Below are positions 19,992 to 29,411 of a DNA stretch of 59,344 nt, one piece after another. Origin of the DNA: Anaerolineales bacterium (GTDB taxonomy: Bacteria > Chloroflexota > Anaerolineae > Anaerolineales > E44-bin32); NCBI GenBank assembly GCA_016927115.1, contig JAFGNH010000013.1, positions 1 through 59,344 of the forward strand, written 5' to 3'. The position numbers and the translations under genes are program-made. Under the pieces are notes generated by a model. The model made no database searches. It was not told the DNA's origin and was given only the letters and a program-made list of their open reading frames with translations. The number at the start of each line of letters is the position of its first letter. The first letter of the stretch is position 1.

Positions 19992-21542
19992 CTATCTTAA
20001 GATTTCCAGACTCTCATTGAGTGCAAATTGAATAATAATAGCGTTAGTCAGTTTTTCAATTGGCGCTACATCATCGGTAAAAACCATACCATCTGCGGGT
20101 GTCTCTTGAAGATTTGTAATAGCCAGCTCAATTGTATCAATAAGAACAGGATTCGCTCCGCTTTCCTGCAAGCTCAATAGATTATAGACAAGGTTTTCTG
20201 GTTCCGTAGGCAGTACAGTAGCATAAAGAATTGTATTGAACGTCCCTGAAACATCAACAACGTGTACTGATGGAAATACGGATCCCATGGTTGCCGCCAG
20301 AGCGTTTATCAAGCGTCTGTCATTCGGAGTGCGGCCGACATTAATGACAACAACCCCATTATCTGTCAGGTGCTCCGCAGATTCCATAAAAAATTCCTGC
20401 GTTGTGAGGTGCCAGGGTATATACGGTAGACGATAGGCATCGATCCCTATCACCGAATAACTTTTTCCGCTGTGATTCAGCCCCCATCGTCCATCGGACG
20501 CAACAGCATTCAAATTTGGCTCCGTCATGTCAAAATAGGTCCTGCCAACTTCAATAATTCCTGGATCAATCTCCCAACCATCAATAGGGATAGCGCCGAA
20601 CACATTTGTATACTGTTTTGCAATAGTTCCTGCGGCCAATCCAACCAGTGCAAGACTTTCCACAGACTCCATATCAACAGCAGGTGAATTGAAGAATGGC
20701 GCAACGAGGAAATAATCCCAGGTGCCGGAAGTCAGGTCCTGACCAGGAGTATAAACAGAATGAATCCCCTGTCCTTCATTCAGCATTAAAAAACGTGTTC
20801 CATCCCGCTCTACAACCTGAATATAGTTATATGCGGATTCATCTTCAAAAATCTGGCCCGTTGTTCTTTTGATGGGTCCTTTTAGAAATATCAGTGCTAA
20901 CACAATCAGGACAACAGGCATCCAGATGATGTACAGCAGAGCTTTACGGTCATTTACCACCAGGCCAATAATTGCCATCAGCAGCAGTAATCCGCTGAAA
21001 ATCAGAAATGTATTGGATGTACCCACTGTGGGAATCAAAAAAAGAGTGGGCAAAAAGGTACCAATAATCGATCCAAGAGTGGAAATTGCGTAAATCCTCC
21101 CTGAAATTTTTCCCGCATGTTCTGTATCGGTTAACGCCAGCCGGATGGCAAAAGGCGAAATACAACCCATAAGTGTAACCGGAAAAACAAAAAGGATGAT
21201 CATTGCCAGAAAGGACCCTGCCATCAGTGCCACTTCAAGATTTTCAACAGCAGCAGCAGCGCGTAGCAGAACGGGCCTGGCCGCCATTGGGATTAAACCA
21301 GTCGTAAAAGCTGCCCAGGCCAGAATAAGATAAAAGGTGCGCATGTTGGGTGATCGATCCGCCCAACGGCCTCCGATAAAGTAACCTGCTGTCAGGTATA
21401 TCAGAATCAATCCAATAATATTCGCCCAGACAAGATTACTGGTTCCAAAAACATTGCCCAGGAGCCTTGACGCAGCCATTTCCATTCCCAGCGAAGATAA
21501 CCCGCTGATAAACACAGCAATCATTAAAATTATTGATTGCAT
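19992..21542 (-). CDS. Fused membrane transporter-like/spermidine synthase-like protein
   Basis: A 516-residue protein with two halves. The first 230 residues hold seven or so membrane helices with GLSSLGMEMAASRLL near the start and GGRWADRSP after the second helix, a pattern seen in fused MFS/spermidine synthase proteins. The second half is a spermidine synthase-like methyltransferase fold: LVGLAAGTIAKQ (cofactor loop), DGWEIDPGIIEVGR, and GIDAYRLPYIP at the catalytic aspartate position. Whether it makes polyamines or modifies an exported substrate is not known for this family. AAAGGAG precedes the ATG. It heads a three-gene unit. Confidence 0.85.
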   Translation of the reverse strand: MQSIILMIAVFISGLSSLGMEMAASRLLGNVFGTSNLVWANIIGLILIYLTAGYFIGGRWADRSPNMRTFYLILAWAAFTTGLIPMAARPVLLRAAAAVENLEVALMAGSFLAMIILFVFPVTLMGCISPFAIRLALTDTEHAGKISGRIYAISTLGSIIGTFLPTLFLIPTVGTSNTFLIFSGLLLLMAIIGLVVNDRKALLYIIWMPVVLIVLALIFLKGPIKRTTGQIFEDESAYNYIQVVERDGTRFLMLNEGQGIHSVYTPGQDLTSGTWDYFLVAPFFNSPAVDMESVESLALVGLAAGTIAKQYTNVFGAIPIDGWEIDPGIIEVGRTYFDMTEPNLNAVASDGRWGLNHSGKSYSVIGIDAYRLPYIPWHLTTQEFFMESAEHLTDNGVVVINVGRTPNDRRLINALAATMGSVFPSVHVVDVSGTFNTILYATVLPTEPENLVYNLLSLQESGANPVLIDTIELAITNLQETPADGMVFTDDVAPIEKLTNAIIIQFALNESLEILR

Positions 21543-21726
21543 AAGACTTTACTCTCCTTTTAATCATATATGCCATGCCGGTTCAGATAATCCCAAGTAG
21601 CTTATCATTGGAGTGGAAAAGAGAAAAGGTACTCATGTAAGTTCCAGCACATGTGGTCAGGAATACAATATATAAACCGGAAAAGCCTTACCGGAGTTTT
21701 ATTATTATGAGCTATATGAGAAAAGT

Positions 21727-23001
21727 TCAGGCAGCGCGGAAATAAGGGCGCGATGGCATTGGGCCGGATAACGCTGCTGCCAGGGGCTGGCCGTTCTGAA
21801 GCAGCAAAAACGGCACCCCTTCGCGTTCAAGTACACCTATGAGTCCCTGTACACCTTCAGGGCCGCCAAAGCTGGAAGCATCCACTGCAACTACCATGGG
21901 AAAAGCACCTCGCCTGCGAAGGTCTCTCGCTGCAGTAGTCACTTTCTGATCGAGAGCAGGGGTAATCAGTATTACTGTAGAGCCGTGTGCAATTCGGGCT
22001 CCTTCAATCTTTACGACCTCCGGAAGACTTAAAGATCCCTTTGCATCCAGCACGGCCAACGATTCCAGGATCCGAATAACCTGTGCCTCTCCCCGATCTG
22101 ACTGGACGATATGCCTGGCGAGGCCGTGTCCAATAAATCCAACAGCTCGATCCTGCTGCAGAACATGAAAAGCAATTGATGCTGCAGCAGTGACACAGTA
22201 TTCCTCTGTTGTTGCCGGAATCTTGATGGCGCCAGGCAAGATATTCCTGATATCAAACTGGTGTGGATCCAGTTCGCCGTATTGAACACTGCCTTCTCCA
22301 TCGACGATTACCCAGACATCAGTAAGTGGATCAAGCTCGAATTCTTTTGAAATTAAACGATTCATTTTCGCAGAAGACCGCCAATGGATCCGATTAAGAC
22401 TATCGCCCGGCGCATACTCCCGAACGCTGGTGGCGTTTGGAGTCACCTGATGAGTGGGTTTTTGCAATGCATCACCGCCTGGAAGAATACCGCTTGGAAT
22501 CGGGAAATTACGTAGCGGTACTGTCATAGGAAGGACAACTACACTCTGTGCCTCCATAACTCTTTTCCTGACCTGGAATAATCCAAAAGGATCCGCAGCG
22601 CTCAATGTAGTAGGTCCAAGATGAAACCTTCCCCTGCGCACACAAAGAGTTCGCGCCAGCCAATGTCGCTCGTGACCACTGCGCAGTTTCAGGATAATGG
22701 ATGATCCCTGGTGCCCGGGAAAATCAGATTGATCTTCAACACCAATCCAGAATTTAGGTAAACGGCTGGTGTTGGCTATGCGCATTGTCTCCCAGAATGG
22801 CCGCCCCATCTGCCCCCGGGCCGCCCTCGGTATTCGCCGCAGAACCACGCCATTCAACATAAAGCGCGACCAGATAAAAGTTATTATCAGAAGCCCGCCG
22901 AACACATAACTCAGGCTGTAATACGCATTCCATCCGGTTGTCACAGCCCCGAGTATGGAAAGAGCCAACAGCAGCAGAACAACTCTGGCTCTCGATGTCA
23001 T
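21727..23001 (-). CDS. DUF58 domain protein
   Basis: A 424-residue protein with two N-terminal membrane helices (about 7-45) and a cytoplasmic DUF58 domain. The diagnostic segment is [19 protein letters not shown], followed by a von Willebrand-like fold with [13 protein letters not shown]58 proteins work with MoxR ATPases, apparently as chaperone-type assembly factors for envelope or metal-binding proteins. Its start overlaps the end of the MoxR gene by four bases, which is the usual pairing. I see no adjacent transglutaminase or BatA/BatB genes. Confidence 0.92.
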   Translation of the reverse strand: MTSRARVVLLLLALSILGAVTTGWNAYYSLSYVFGGLLIITFIWSRFMLNGVVLRRIPRAARGQMGRPFWETMRIANTSRLPKFWIGVEDQSDFPGHQGSSIILKLRSGHERHWLARTLCVRRGRFHLGPTTLSAADPFGLFQVRKRVMEAQSVVVLPMTVPLRNFPIPSGILPGGDALQKPTHQVTPNATSVREYAPGDSLNRIHWRSSAKMNRLISKEFELDPLTDVWVIVDGEGSVQYGELDPHQFDIRNILPGAIKIPATTEEYCVTAAASIAFHVLQQDRAVGFIGHGLARHIVQSDRGEAQVIRILESLAVLDAKGSLSLPEVVKIEGARIAHGSTVILITPALDQKVTTAARDLRRRGAFPMVVAVDASSFGGPEGVQGLIGVLEREGVPFLLLQNGQPLAAALSGPMPSRPYFRAA

Positions 23002-23948
23002 GGTCGAACATCTCCTCCAGGTACTGGAACTTTGCGCAAAATTTCCTCAATCACAACTCGGGAATCAATCTCCCGAATCATTGCGGCAGAGCCGATGATA
23101 ATCCTGTGTGCGAGAACAGGTACTGCGACTTTTTTAACATCGTCCGGCAGGACATAGGTTCGGCCATCCATGGCTGCTAATGCCTGTGCTGTTCTGTATA
23201 AAGCCAGGCTGCCACGCGGGCTGGCACCCAGGTATAGTTCCCCGTGATTACGGGTCGCTTCTACCAGATCAATGATATAACCGGTAATCTCCTCTGCTAC
23301 CCGGACTTTCCGAATTTCCTTTTGCGCTCCGAGCAGTTCCTCCAATGATACAGCCTGTTCGAGCTGGTCTATCGGATGGATTTCTTTCTGCTGGCTTAAC
23401 ATTTTAATTTCAGATGCCCGGGATGGATATCCAATCCTGATCCGCAGCAAAAATCGATCAAGTTGGGCTTCCGGAAGTGGAAAAGTACCGCTGTACTCAA
23501 TAGGATTCTGTGTGGCAAGGACAAGGAATGGGCGGGGAATTTTGTGAGTAATGCCATCGACTGTCACCTGGCGCTCCTCCATCGCTTCAAGCAGTGCTGC
23601 CTGTGTTTTCGGAGTAGCTCTGTTGATTTCATCAGTCAGCACAATATTTGCCATAACCGGGCCGGAGCGGTATTCGAATTCACGCGTTTTCTGATTAAAT
23701 ATTGACACTCCAGTAACATCAGATGGAAGCATGTCAGGGGTGAATTGGATTCGATTAAACGTACAGCCGATGGACTTTGCCAGACTTTTCGCGAGCATGG
23801 TCTTCCCTGTGCCAGGGACATCCTCGATCAGTATATGGCCATCAGATAGCAGCCCTACAATAGTCATTTCAATCTGCTTCTGTTTTCCCACAATCACTTT
23901 CTCAACATTGTCTCGCAGTCGTAAGAAAAAATCTTTCACTGTATCCAT
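22998..23948 (-). CDS. MoxR family AAA+ ATPase
   Basis: A 316-residue AAA+ ATPase of the MoxR subfamily. Walker A is [12 protein letters not shown], Walker [15 protein letters not shown], sensor 1 [18 protein letters not shown], and LDRFL follows. ATG 23948 is chosen because GGAGGG lies ten bases upstream and the length then matches the family; the frame stays open to an ATG at 24017, which has no ribosome site. Paired with the DUF58 gene through an ATGA overlap. MoxR proteins use ATP to help mature or insert partner proteins; the client here is unknown. Confidence 0.94.
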   Translation of the reverse strand: MDTVKDFFLRLRDNVEKVIVGKQKQIEMTIVGLLSDGHILIEDVPGTGKTMLAKSLAKSIGCTFNRIQFTPDMLPSDVTGVSIFNQKTREFEYRSGPVMANIVLTDEINRATPKTQAALLEAMEERQVTVDGITHKIPRPFLVLATQNPIEYSGTFPLPEAQLDRFLLRIRIGYPSRASEIKMLSQQKEIHPIDQLEQAVSLEELLGAQKEIRKVRVAEEITGYIIDLVEATRNHGELYLGASPRGSLALYRTAQALAAMDGRTYVLPDDVKKVAVPVLAHRIIIGSAAMIREIDSRVVIEEILRKVPVPGGDVRP

Positions 23949-24106
23949 CGTGCCGCTGCCCTCCATTAGCGTTTCATGAATGTTCCTGAATAGATCTAAG
24001 CTTACCATGCCTGACATGTTTTTTTCTAAATAGTAAGCTGTTTGCCTGAATAGTTGTTTCTAGAGGTGAAATAAAAACATCCTCGCTGAACTGGTTACAC
24101 ACAGGC

Positions 24107-25276
24107 CTAAAGCATTTTTAAAAGCATTACAAGATATACGATTAGAAACATAGCATAGTTCAATACCTTTTTTTGTTCATACTTTGTTGAAAACAGAACC
24201 AGTGCAAGGACCACACCGGTTACCAGTCGAATAACAGCCCATGGTTCGCGGAAGCTGGAAAAAGGCAGAAAGATTATCATTATGCTGTTCAAAAAAAGCG
24301 CCAGAACTTCACCTGATATCTCACCGGCATACAATTTTTTGATTGAAACGATTAATCCCCATAAAGAGGGCACTACAGCTGGTATGTAAAGTGCAAAAAT
24401 ACTACGATAGTATCCGCTGTAAGGTATCAGTTTAAACATTCCGCCATATGGAATCCACTCAAATTCAGTGGCCATTGCCCCACCACTTCCAATCCCTGGC
24501 CTGCCAAAAATTGTCCACAACCAGAGCTGCCAGATAAGGAAGAAGATTCCGGGGAAAACTAATAAGACAGTCCTCTGTATAATCTGTTTGAGCAATCCAT
24601 CTCGAGTGTTTCCTTCACGAAGCTTCCAGAGTCCAGCAAGCTCCTCAAGAAACGCTGCCCCCCAGAATAAGATTGTAGTTTCCTTCGCCAATACAGCAAG
24701 ACCGAGCAGGAATCCTCCCAACCGAGATCCTCTGCGCCAATTAGTCCAACCCAGAACAACCAACCCGTATGCAAGTGCTTCATGCAGGTCTGCTCCCAGC
24801 GTTAACATCACACCGGCCCACAATCCATAGATGAGTGCATAATGGCGGCGGGATCCAGTCTGCTCAAGATAGACTTGAAGGGAGAACACAGCGGCTGTGT
24901 GAATTGCCAGATTGATCCCCAGCAGCATCCATGGAATTACTTCTGCCCTGCCACACGACAGCACGAAGGCCAGCAGGGACAGCAGAATACGCTGATAACG
25001 ATATGCCGGAACATCCAGATGCTCTGCAACGGACCCGGGCGAAAGATCCTGTGCAATATAGAGCACAAACTGACCATCGTAGCCTTCGGTACCTTGTGGG
25101 TCAAGGTCACGGAAACGTGTTCCAATTTCTGCGACTGCGGATGGATTAAAATCATACACCCACAGTCGCAGGGCGATAAATAATACACCCGCCGTGAACG
25201 TGAGCATAGCCGGCCATGATTTCTTTATAAGTAAAGGAAAAGATGTGGCTCTTTCTTTGCTTTCAGATAAGGTCAT
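24107..25276 (-). CDS. AZOBR_p60025-type polytopic membrane protein (GT-C-like)
   Basis: A 389-residue protein with about nine to ten membrane helices. The long first external loop carries GYDGQFVLYIAQD and later AYRYQRILLSLLAF, a pattern I associate with the AZOBR_p60025 family, proposed to act in cell-surface glycopolymer formation and resembling GT-C glycosyltransferases. AAGGAAG precedes the ATG. It stands alone: 158 bases separate it from the MoxR gene. Function is inferred only from family memory, so donor and acceptor are unknown. Confidence 0.75.
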   Translation of the reverse strand: MTLSESKERATSFPLLIKKSWPAMLTFTAGVLFIALRLWVYDFNPSAVAEIGTRFRDLDPQGTEGYDGQFVLYIAQDLSPGSVAEHLDVPAYRYQRILLSLLAFVLSCGRAEVIPWMLLGINLAIHTAAVFSLQVYLEQTGSRRHYALIYGLWAGVMLTLGADLHEALAYGLVVLGWTNWRRGSRLGGFLLGLAVLAKETTILFWGAAFLEELAGLWKLREGNTRDGLLKQIIQRTVLLVFPGIFFLIWQLWLWTIFGRPGIGSGGAMATEFEWIPYGGMFKLIPYSGYYRSIFALYIPAVVPSLWGLIVSIKKLYAGEISGEVLALFLNSIMIIFLPFSSFREPWAVIRLVTGVVLALVLFSTKYEQKKVLNYAMFLIVYLVMLLKML

Positions 25277-25398
25277 CTGCTTTCTTCCTTACTATTACGA
25301 CAATATTTCACAAACCCGTTCCCTGCCCTCCTGCAGTTTCCGCAAAGCAGTTGATTACTAATCTTCGCATTGTTTATTAAATTTCACCAGCAATCTTC

Positions 25399-25428
25399 TT
25401 GCGCTTCAACCCTGTTAGAACCTATAAT
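25399..25428 (+). promoter_or_regulatory. Promoter placed for a leaderless mRNA of the zinc-ribbon gene
   Basis: TTGCGC (25399-25404) and TATAAT (25423-25428) are separated by 18 bases. The ATG at 25435 begins six bases after the -10 box, where transcription would start, and no Shine-Dalgarno is present between them. Confidence 0.65.
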
Positions 25429-25434
25429 TTGCGC

Positions 25435-26136
25435 ATGAGCCGCCTTTCAAACCTCAACCGCCTTCAGGATATTGATTTACGGATCAAGAGCATCCAGAGC
25501 AGACTGTCAGCTATTGTAGCAACTTTGGCTGATTCAACTGAACTTGATCGCCGCCGTACGCAGGCCGCAAAAGCTGAAGCAGAACTTTCCACAGCGAAAG
25601 TCAGCCTTCACAGCGCTGAACATGATGTGACGATGCATCGGCAGAAAATCGCTGCTTCAGAACACAAACTTTACAGTGGTACTGTAAAGAATCCCAAAGA
25701 GCTGGAAGACATCCAGAATGAGCTCGCTTCGTTAAAACGATATTTGGAAACCCTCGAAGACCAGCAGCTGGAAGCCATGATTTTTATGGAGGAGGCAGAG
25801 AAGCTCTTCACGAAAAATTCAGAGGCAGTTGAAATCGAGGAGATCAAAACTTCATCTTCCCACAAATCATTACTCGGGGAAAAAGGCACTCTGGAAAAGG
25901 AATTGGATAAACTCGCTATCGAGAAAGAAGCAGCGCTGACGGTTATCCAGGTTTCTGATATTGAGATATACACTGAACTTCAACAGCGACTTGGCAGCAA
26001 CGTTATCAGCACCATTTCAGACGGAAGCTGCAGTATTTGTGGTATGGTAGTAGCAGGCTCTACCGTACAGGCTGTACGAACAGGCAATGAAATCCACCGC
26101 TGCAGTCAATGCAGCAGAATCTTATATGCAGGTTAA
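25435..26136 (+). CDS. Coiled-coil protein with C-terminal C4 zinc ribbon (CT398-like)
   Basis: A 233-residue protein. Residues 5 to about 180 are predicted coiled coil (many Glu/Lys/Leu heptads), and the C-terminus has a four-cysteine zinc ribbon, SICGMVV then HRCSQCSRI. The architecture matches the zinc-ribbon CT398/DUF164-type proteins, which are widespread but poorly understood and often suggested to bind nucleic acid or RNA-processing partners. I chose ATG 25435 because it lies directly after the promoter; an upstream in-frame TTG at 25399 falls in the -35 box. The NACHT-like gene begins six bases after its stop, so the two are co-expressed. Confidence 0.87.
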   Translation: MSRLSNLNRLQDIDLRIKSIQSRLSAIVATLADSTELDRRRTQAAKAEAELSTAKVSLHSAEHDVTMHRQKIAASEHKLYSGTVKNPKELEDIQNELASLKRYLETLEDQQLEAMIFMEEAEKLFTKNSEAVEIEEIKTSSSHKSLLGEKGTLEKELDKLAIEKEAALTVIQVSDIEIYTELQQRLGSNVISTISDGSCSICGMVVAGSTVQAVRTGNEIHRCSQCSRILYAG

Positions 26137-26142
26137 CATTCC

Positions 26143-28560
26143 GTGAGATTTCTCCCTTTCGGGTTCATTTTTGATTGGCCTGAATTCCTCCTGGGTATCC
26201 TGGTGGGTGTTTTGCTCGCGTGGGTTGCCCGGAACTTCTGGCCAGCCCTGCTCAAAATGCCGGATAAACTCAAGGAACAACTAACCTCCATTCCTCTCCC
26301 AGAGCTCTCCACTGAGATCAATCCATATCGTGACCAGCTGTCGGCTTATCTCGACAGGATGCACATCCCTGCCCCCTTGTTCGACCTCAGAGAAATCATC
26401 ATTGAGCCTTATATTCTGACACCACCTCCTTTCGCTGATCCAAATCGCGAGGACGATACATCCAGCAGCACACTTACCGTTCTCCCAACACTACCCGATT
26501 GGAACCCATTGTCCGCTATTTACCACGCACCTTCTATTCCTCTTAAGAAACTGGTTGGGCGCGCTGGTAATATCCTGCTGACTGGTGAACCAGGCAGTGG
26601 GCGCTCCACTGCCCTCATGTTCATCACACTCTATCTGCTTGCTTCACCTAAAAAAGCGGAAGGTCAGAAAAGACTGATCCCTATTCTCATTCATGCTGCA
26701 GATTTACGTCTTTATTCTGCAGCGAGAGATCCCCTCAAAGCAGTTCTACATGCGGTTCAACGAACAATTAGTTTCAAAAACTTTCGTAAGATATCCTCAC
26801 TTATTTCCCGGCAGGTTCAAAAAGAACAGGCGGTTCTGCTGCTCGACGGCCTTGATGAGCTTCCCGTCAGTGAACATCAGAACCTCAATCAGTTCCTCCA
26901 GGCTTTCACAGCTTCTTATCCAGGCATTCAAATTATTGCCACCGGGGATCCGTGTCAAATGCACCTGTACCAAATCGCCTCCCTCGTCCCCGTACCGCTT
27001 GCGCCCTGGACAAGCCATGACTATGCGAAATTTACCAACCGTTGGGAAAACGCCTGGCAGCGGAATATTATGCCCAGGCTCCCACGCCGCCTTGCTGATA
27101 TTAACCCAACCCTGATCAATGGCTGGCTGCAACCTACCCTTATGGGTCTTACCCCATTGGAATGTACCCTGCGTACATGGTCTGCCTATGCAGGTGATCT
27201 GCGTGGAAATTCAACTGTTGATGCTCTTCAAGCCTATCTGAACAGAATGTTATCGCCCCCTGAGCAAAAAGGTGCGGAACAGGCAGCCTTCAGCTGGATA
27301 TCTAATTTTCTGGCCGGCAATCATACACTAACTGAGTCAGCGAGAGAGACGATCCCGGATCTTATCAATGCCGGTTTCTGCCGGACCGGGTCTACTAACA
27401 AGCGTATCCTTTTTTCAAACTCAGCTGTAGGCGCTTTCCTGGCCGCAAAAGCTTTATCCGGTGCAGGCATCCCCTCTGAAATCGTTCTTTCTCATACAGG
27501 AATCGGCGAAACCCTTCTGCGCTACTACTCCGGCCTTACAGATAGCGCCGAAGTTGTCCGTATTCGATTGCAGGAAGAGAATCCTGTTCTGCAATCACAG
27601 ATCCTGTCCTGTGCCCGCTGGCTCCGGGAGGCAGTACCGGGTTCCACTTGGCGTTCCGCAGTTCTGGCCGGGCTTGCTCAAATCATTTCCAAAGAAGATT
27701 ATGCTTTCGGTTTACGCCTTAGAGCTACACATGCCCTGGTCCATGCATGTGAGCAAAACGCATCACAACTGTTTATACATATGCTCTCGCGACCAGATCC
27801 AAGGTCCAAGGTTCTAGGAGCTCTCGGTCTTGGCGGTATCGGTTATATTGACGGTATCACGGAAATCATAATGGCAATCCGTAACGATCCAAATCCACTG
27901 GTCCGTCAGGCCTGCACACTGGCATTGAGTGCCTTAGGCAGTGATCGTGCGCTTGAAACTCTCGGCAGGCTGCTGCTGCAAGGTAACGAACAAGCCCAGG
28001 GAATCGCTGCAGCTGCTCTCCCATGTAACATCGATGAGGGGCATCAGATGCTGCGTGACGCACTGGAGATGAAGGAAGCAGGGGTCCGTCGAGCAGCTGT
28101 TCTTGGATTGGAACGTGTCCATGCGAATTGGGTGGATGAATATCTGAACACCTTGAAGCTGGACGATGATGAATGGGTTGTCCGGAATGCCGCTCTGCAG
28201 ATCAGTGAGCATCGTGCTTCTCCCCCATTATTCTTCATCCCACAGAAAGCAGATCTTCATCAGCTATCCTGGTTGATTTCCTTTGCGGCAAAGCAGGGGC
28301 TTGGAGTACCCAGCGGACGCGCTGCACAGGAGGTTTTACGCCGCGCAATCACTCAGGGATCCATTGAAGAAAGTATTGCGGGTTTAGAAGCCGTAATATG
28401 GTATGCAGATGATGAATTCCTTCCAGAAGTTAACCAGAATCTGCGCAGCGATGATTTTTACCGAAAAGATAGTGCATTTGAAGTATTGTGGAAACTTTCT
28501 CTATTGAAACAGACCTCTACTGAAGTTCAACAAAATTCGGAATTCGCCCTCGAAGACTGA
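26143..28560 (+). CDS. Membrane-anchored NACHT-like NTPase with HEAT repeats
   Basis: An 805-residue protein that I would place among STAND/NACHT-like P-loop NTPases. A membrane helix lies at 14-30. A P-loop GEPGSGRST begins at 148 and Walker B VLLLDGLDEL at 231-240, the small-residue-after-DG form typical of NACHT modules. A helical middle region (300-480) resembles a winged-helix and superhelical segment, and the C-terminal third (about 520-720) shows HEAT-like alpha repeats such as ALGLGGIGYIDGI and ACTLALSALGSDRAL. The start is GTG with only a weak GCAGG upstream, six bases after the zinc-ribbon stop. No effector domain is recognised. It could be a sensor, a scaffold or a defence protein. 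Confidence 0.8.
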   Translation: MRFLPFGFIFDWPEFLLGILVGVLLAWVARNFWPALLKMPDKLKEQLTSIPLPELSTEINPYRDQLSAYLDRMHIPAPLFDLREIIIEPYILTPPPFADPNREDDTSSSTLTVLPTLPDWNPLSAIYHAPSIPLKKLVGRAGNILLTGEPGSGRSTALMFITLYLLASPKKAEGQKRLIPILIHAADLRLYSAARDPLKAVLHAVQRTISFKNFRKISSLISRQVQKEQAVLLLDGLDELPVSEHQNLNQFLQAFTASYPGIQIIATGDPCQMHLYQIASLVPVPLAPWTSHDYAKFTNRWENAWQRNIMPRLPRRLADINPTLINGWLQPTLMGLTPLECTLRTWSAYAGDLRGNSTVDALQAYLNRMLSPPEQKGAEQAAFSWISNFLAGNHTLTESARETIPDLINAGFCRTGSTNKRILFSNSAVGAFLAAKALSGAGIPSEIVLSHTGIGETLLRYYSGLTDSAEVVRIRLQEENPVLQSQILSCARWLREAVPGSTWRSAVLAGLAQIISKEDYAFGLRLRATHALVHACEQNASQLFIHMLSRPDPRSKVLGALGLGGIGYIDGITEIIMAIRNDPNPLVRQACTLALSALGSDRALETLGRLLLQGNEQAQGIAAAALPCNIDEGHQMLRDALEMKEAGVRRAAVLGLERVHANWVDEYLNTLKLDDDEWVVRNAALQISEHRASPPLFFIPQKADLHQLSWLISFAAKQGLGVPSGRAAQEVLRRAITQGSIEESIAGLEAVIWYADDEFLPEVNQNLRSDDFYRKDSAFEVLWKLSLLKQTSTEVQQNSEFALED

Positions 28561-28643
28561 TGTAGACCCCCAGTTCCTCCATCTAAATTCAGGGAATATC
28601 TTCAGTGTTTTTGAATAGTGCCAAACTCTATTCTGGCAGCCTT

Positions 28644-28970
28644 CTATCCTGTTGGCTCATGGCTGTCGATCCACTTTTCAATCAATCCTTCCGCTTCAGT
28701 AGAAGACATATCCAATACTGAAATAATCTTATCCAAACCATTTTCTCCGGCAACTATATCAAGCCGATTATTTTGTATTTCAAGAACACCAGCGAGGAAT
28801 TCAAGCAGAATTGTGTTTGCTTCTCCATCGCGAGTCAGTCCCGCCACTCTGATCCGGAGAGTACCATTCTCTGAAATATCAGCTATTTCGGTCCGCCTTG
28901 CACGAGGAGTAACCCGAACTGTCAGTGCTGCACCATGTTTTCCATCATGTAAATTAAACTTCTTTTTCAT
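28644..28970 (-). CDS. DUF167 (YggU) family protein
   Basis: A 108-residue DUF167 protein, with LTVRVTPRARRTEIADI and GEANTILLEFLAGVLEI matching the fold. The family is widespread, small and of unknown function; the gene is very often next to yggT, as here. I chose ATG 28970 (after CAGGATAAG) over an ATG 36 bases upstream, since the longer form would overlap the yggT end. It is the last gene of a minus-strand group and converges on the NACHT-like gene. Confidence 0.88.
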   Translation of the reverse strand: MKKKFNLHDGKHGAALTVRVTPRARRTEIADISENGTLRIRVAGLTRDGEANTILLEFLAGVLEIQNNRLDIVAGENGLDKIISVLDMSSTEAEGLIEKWIDSHEPTG

Positions 28971-28980
28971 CTTATCCTGC

Positions 28981-29241
28981 TTATCTAAAGGCATAAAGTA
29001 TTTCAATTAGTATTCTGGATACCAGTTCAATAAGGATCATAAGAACAACCGGGCTGAAATCAAACATCCCGACAGAAGGAAGGATTTTTCGAATTGGCAT
29101 CAACATAGGTTCCACTATGGAATCAAGAGTACGCCGAATAGGATTAAATGGATCCATAAAAAAATTAAGAAGGATATCAATCAATACCAGTAATGATAAT
29201 ACCGAAGTAATGATCTGAACTAAATTAATGAGATAAAGCAC
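28981..29241 (-). CDS. YggT family membrane protein
   Basis: An 86-residue protein with two membrane helices (about 4-26 and 62-83) separated by the typical DPFNPIRRTLDSIVEPMLMP segment of YggT. Members are linked to cell division and osmotic resistance in various bacteria, often encoded close to SepF or DUF167 genes. The GTG start follows AGAGGAG by six bases. Ten bases separate it from the DUF167 gene, so the two form an operon. A hairpin separates it from yfiH upstream. Confidence 0.92.
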   Translation of the reverse strand: MLYLINLVQIITSVLSLLVLIDILLNFFMDPFNPIRRTLDSIVEPMLMPIRKILPSVGMFDFSPVVLMILIELVSRILIEILYAFR

Positions 29242-29346
29242 GTAGCACTCCTCTGTATATTGTCAAACCTATCACCGCAACATGATCCAATGCTGAATGT
29301 TATTCTCATTCTGAGTTTTTGCCAAGCGGAGTTTACCGTTTTTCAG

Positions 29347-29390
29347 AAAAAAAGAACAGATCCGGCGCCGGTCCATGATACTGTCTGTTT
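29347..29390 (-). terminator. Hairpin terminator after yfiH
   Basis: Outer stem AACAGA/TCTGTT (29355-29360 and 29384-29389), with an inner self-complementary CCGGCGCCGG, followed on the minus strand by a run of seven T residues (plus-strand A29347-A29353). It lies 22 bases after the yfiH stop. Confidence 0.7.
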
Positions 29391-29411
29391 TTCCTTACCC
29401 CGCTCTAATTT

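Noticed and set aside
28561-28643. Shared bidirectional terminator between the convergent NACHT-like and DUF167 genes
   Set aside because: I could not find a stable stem followed by a T tract on either strand.
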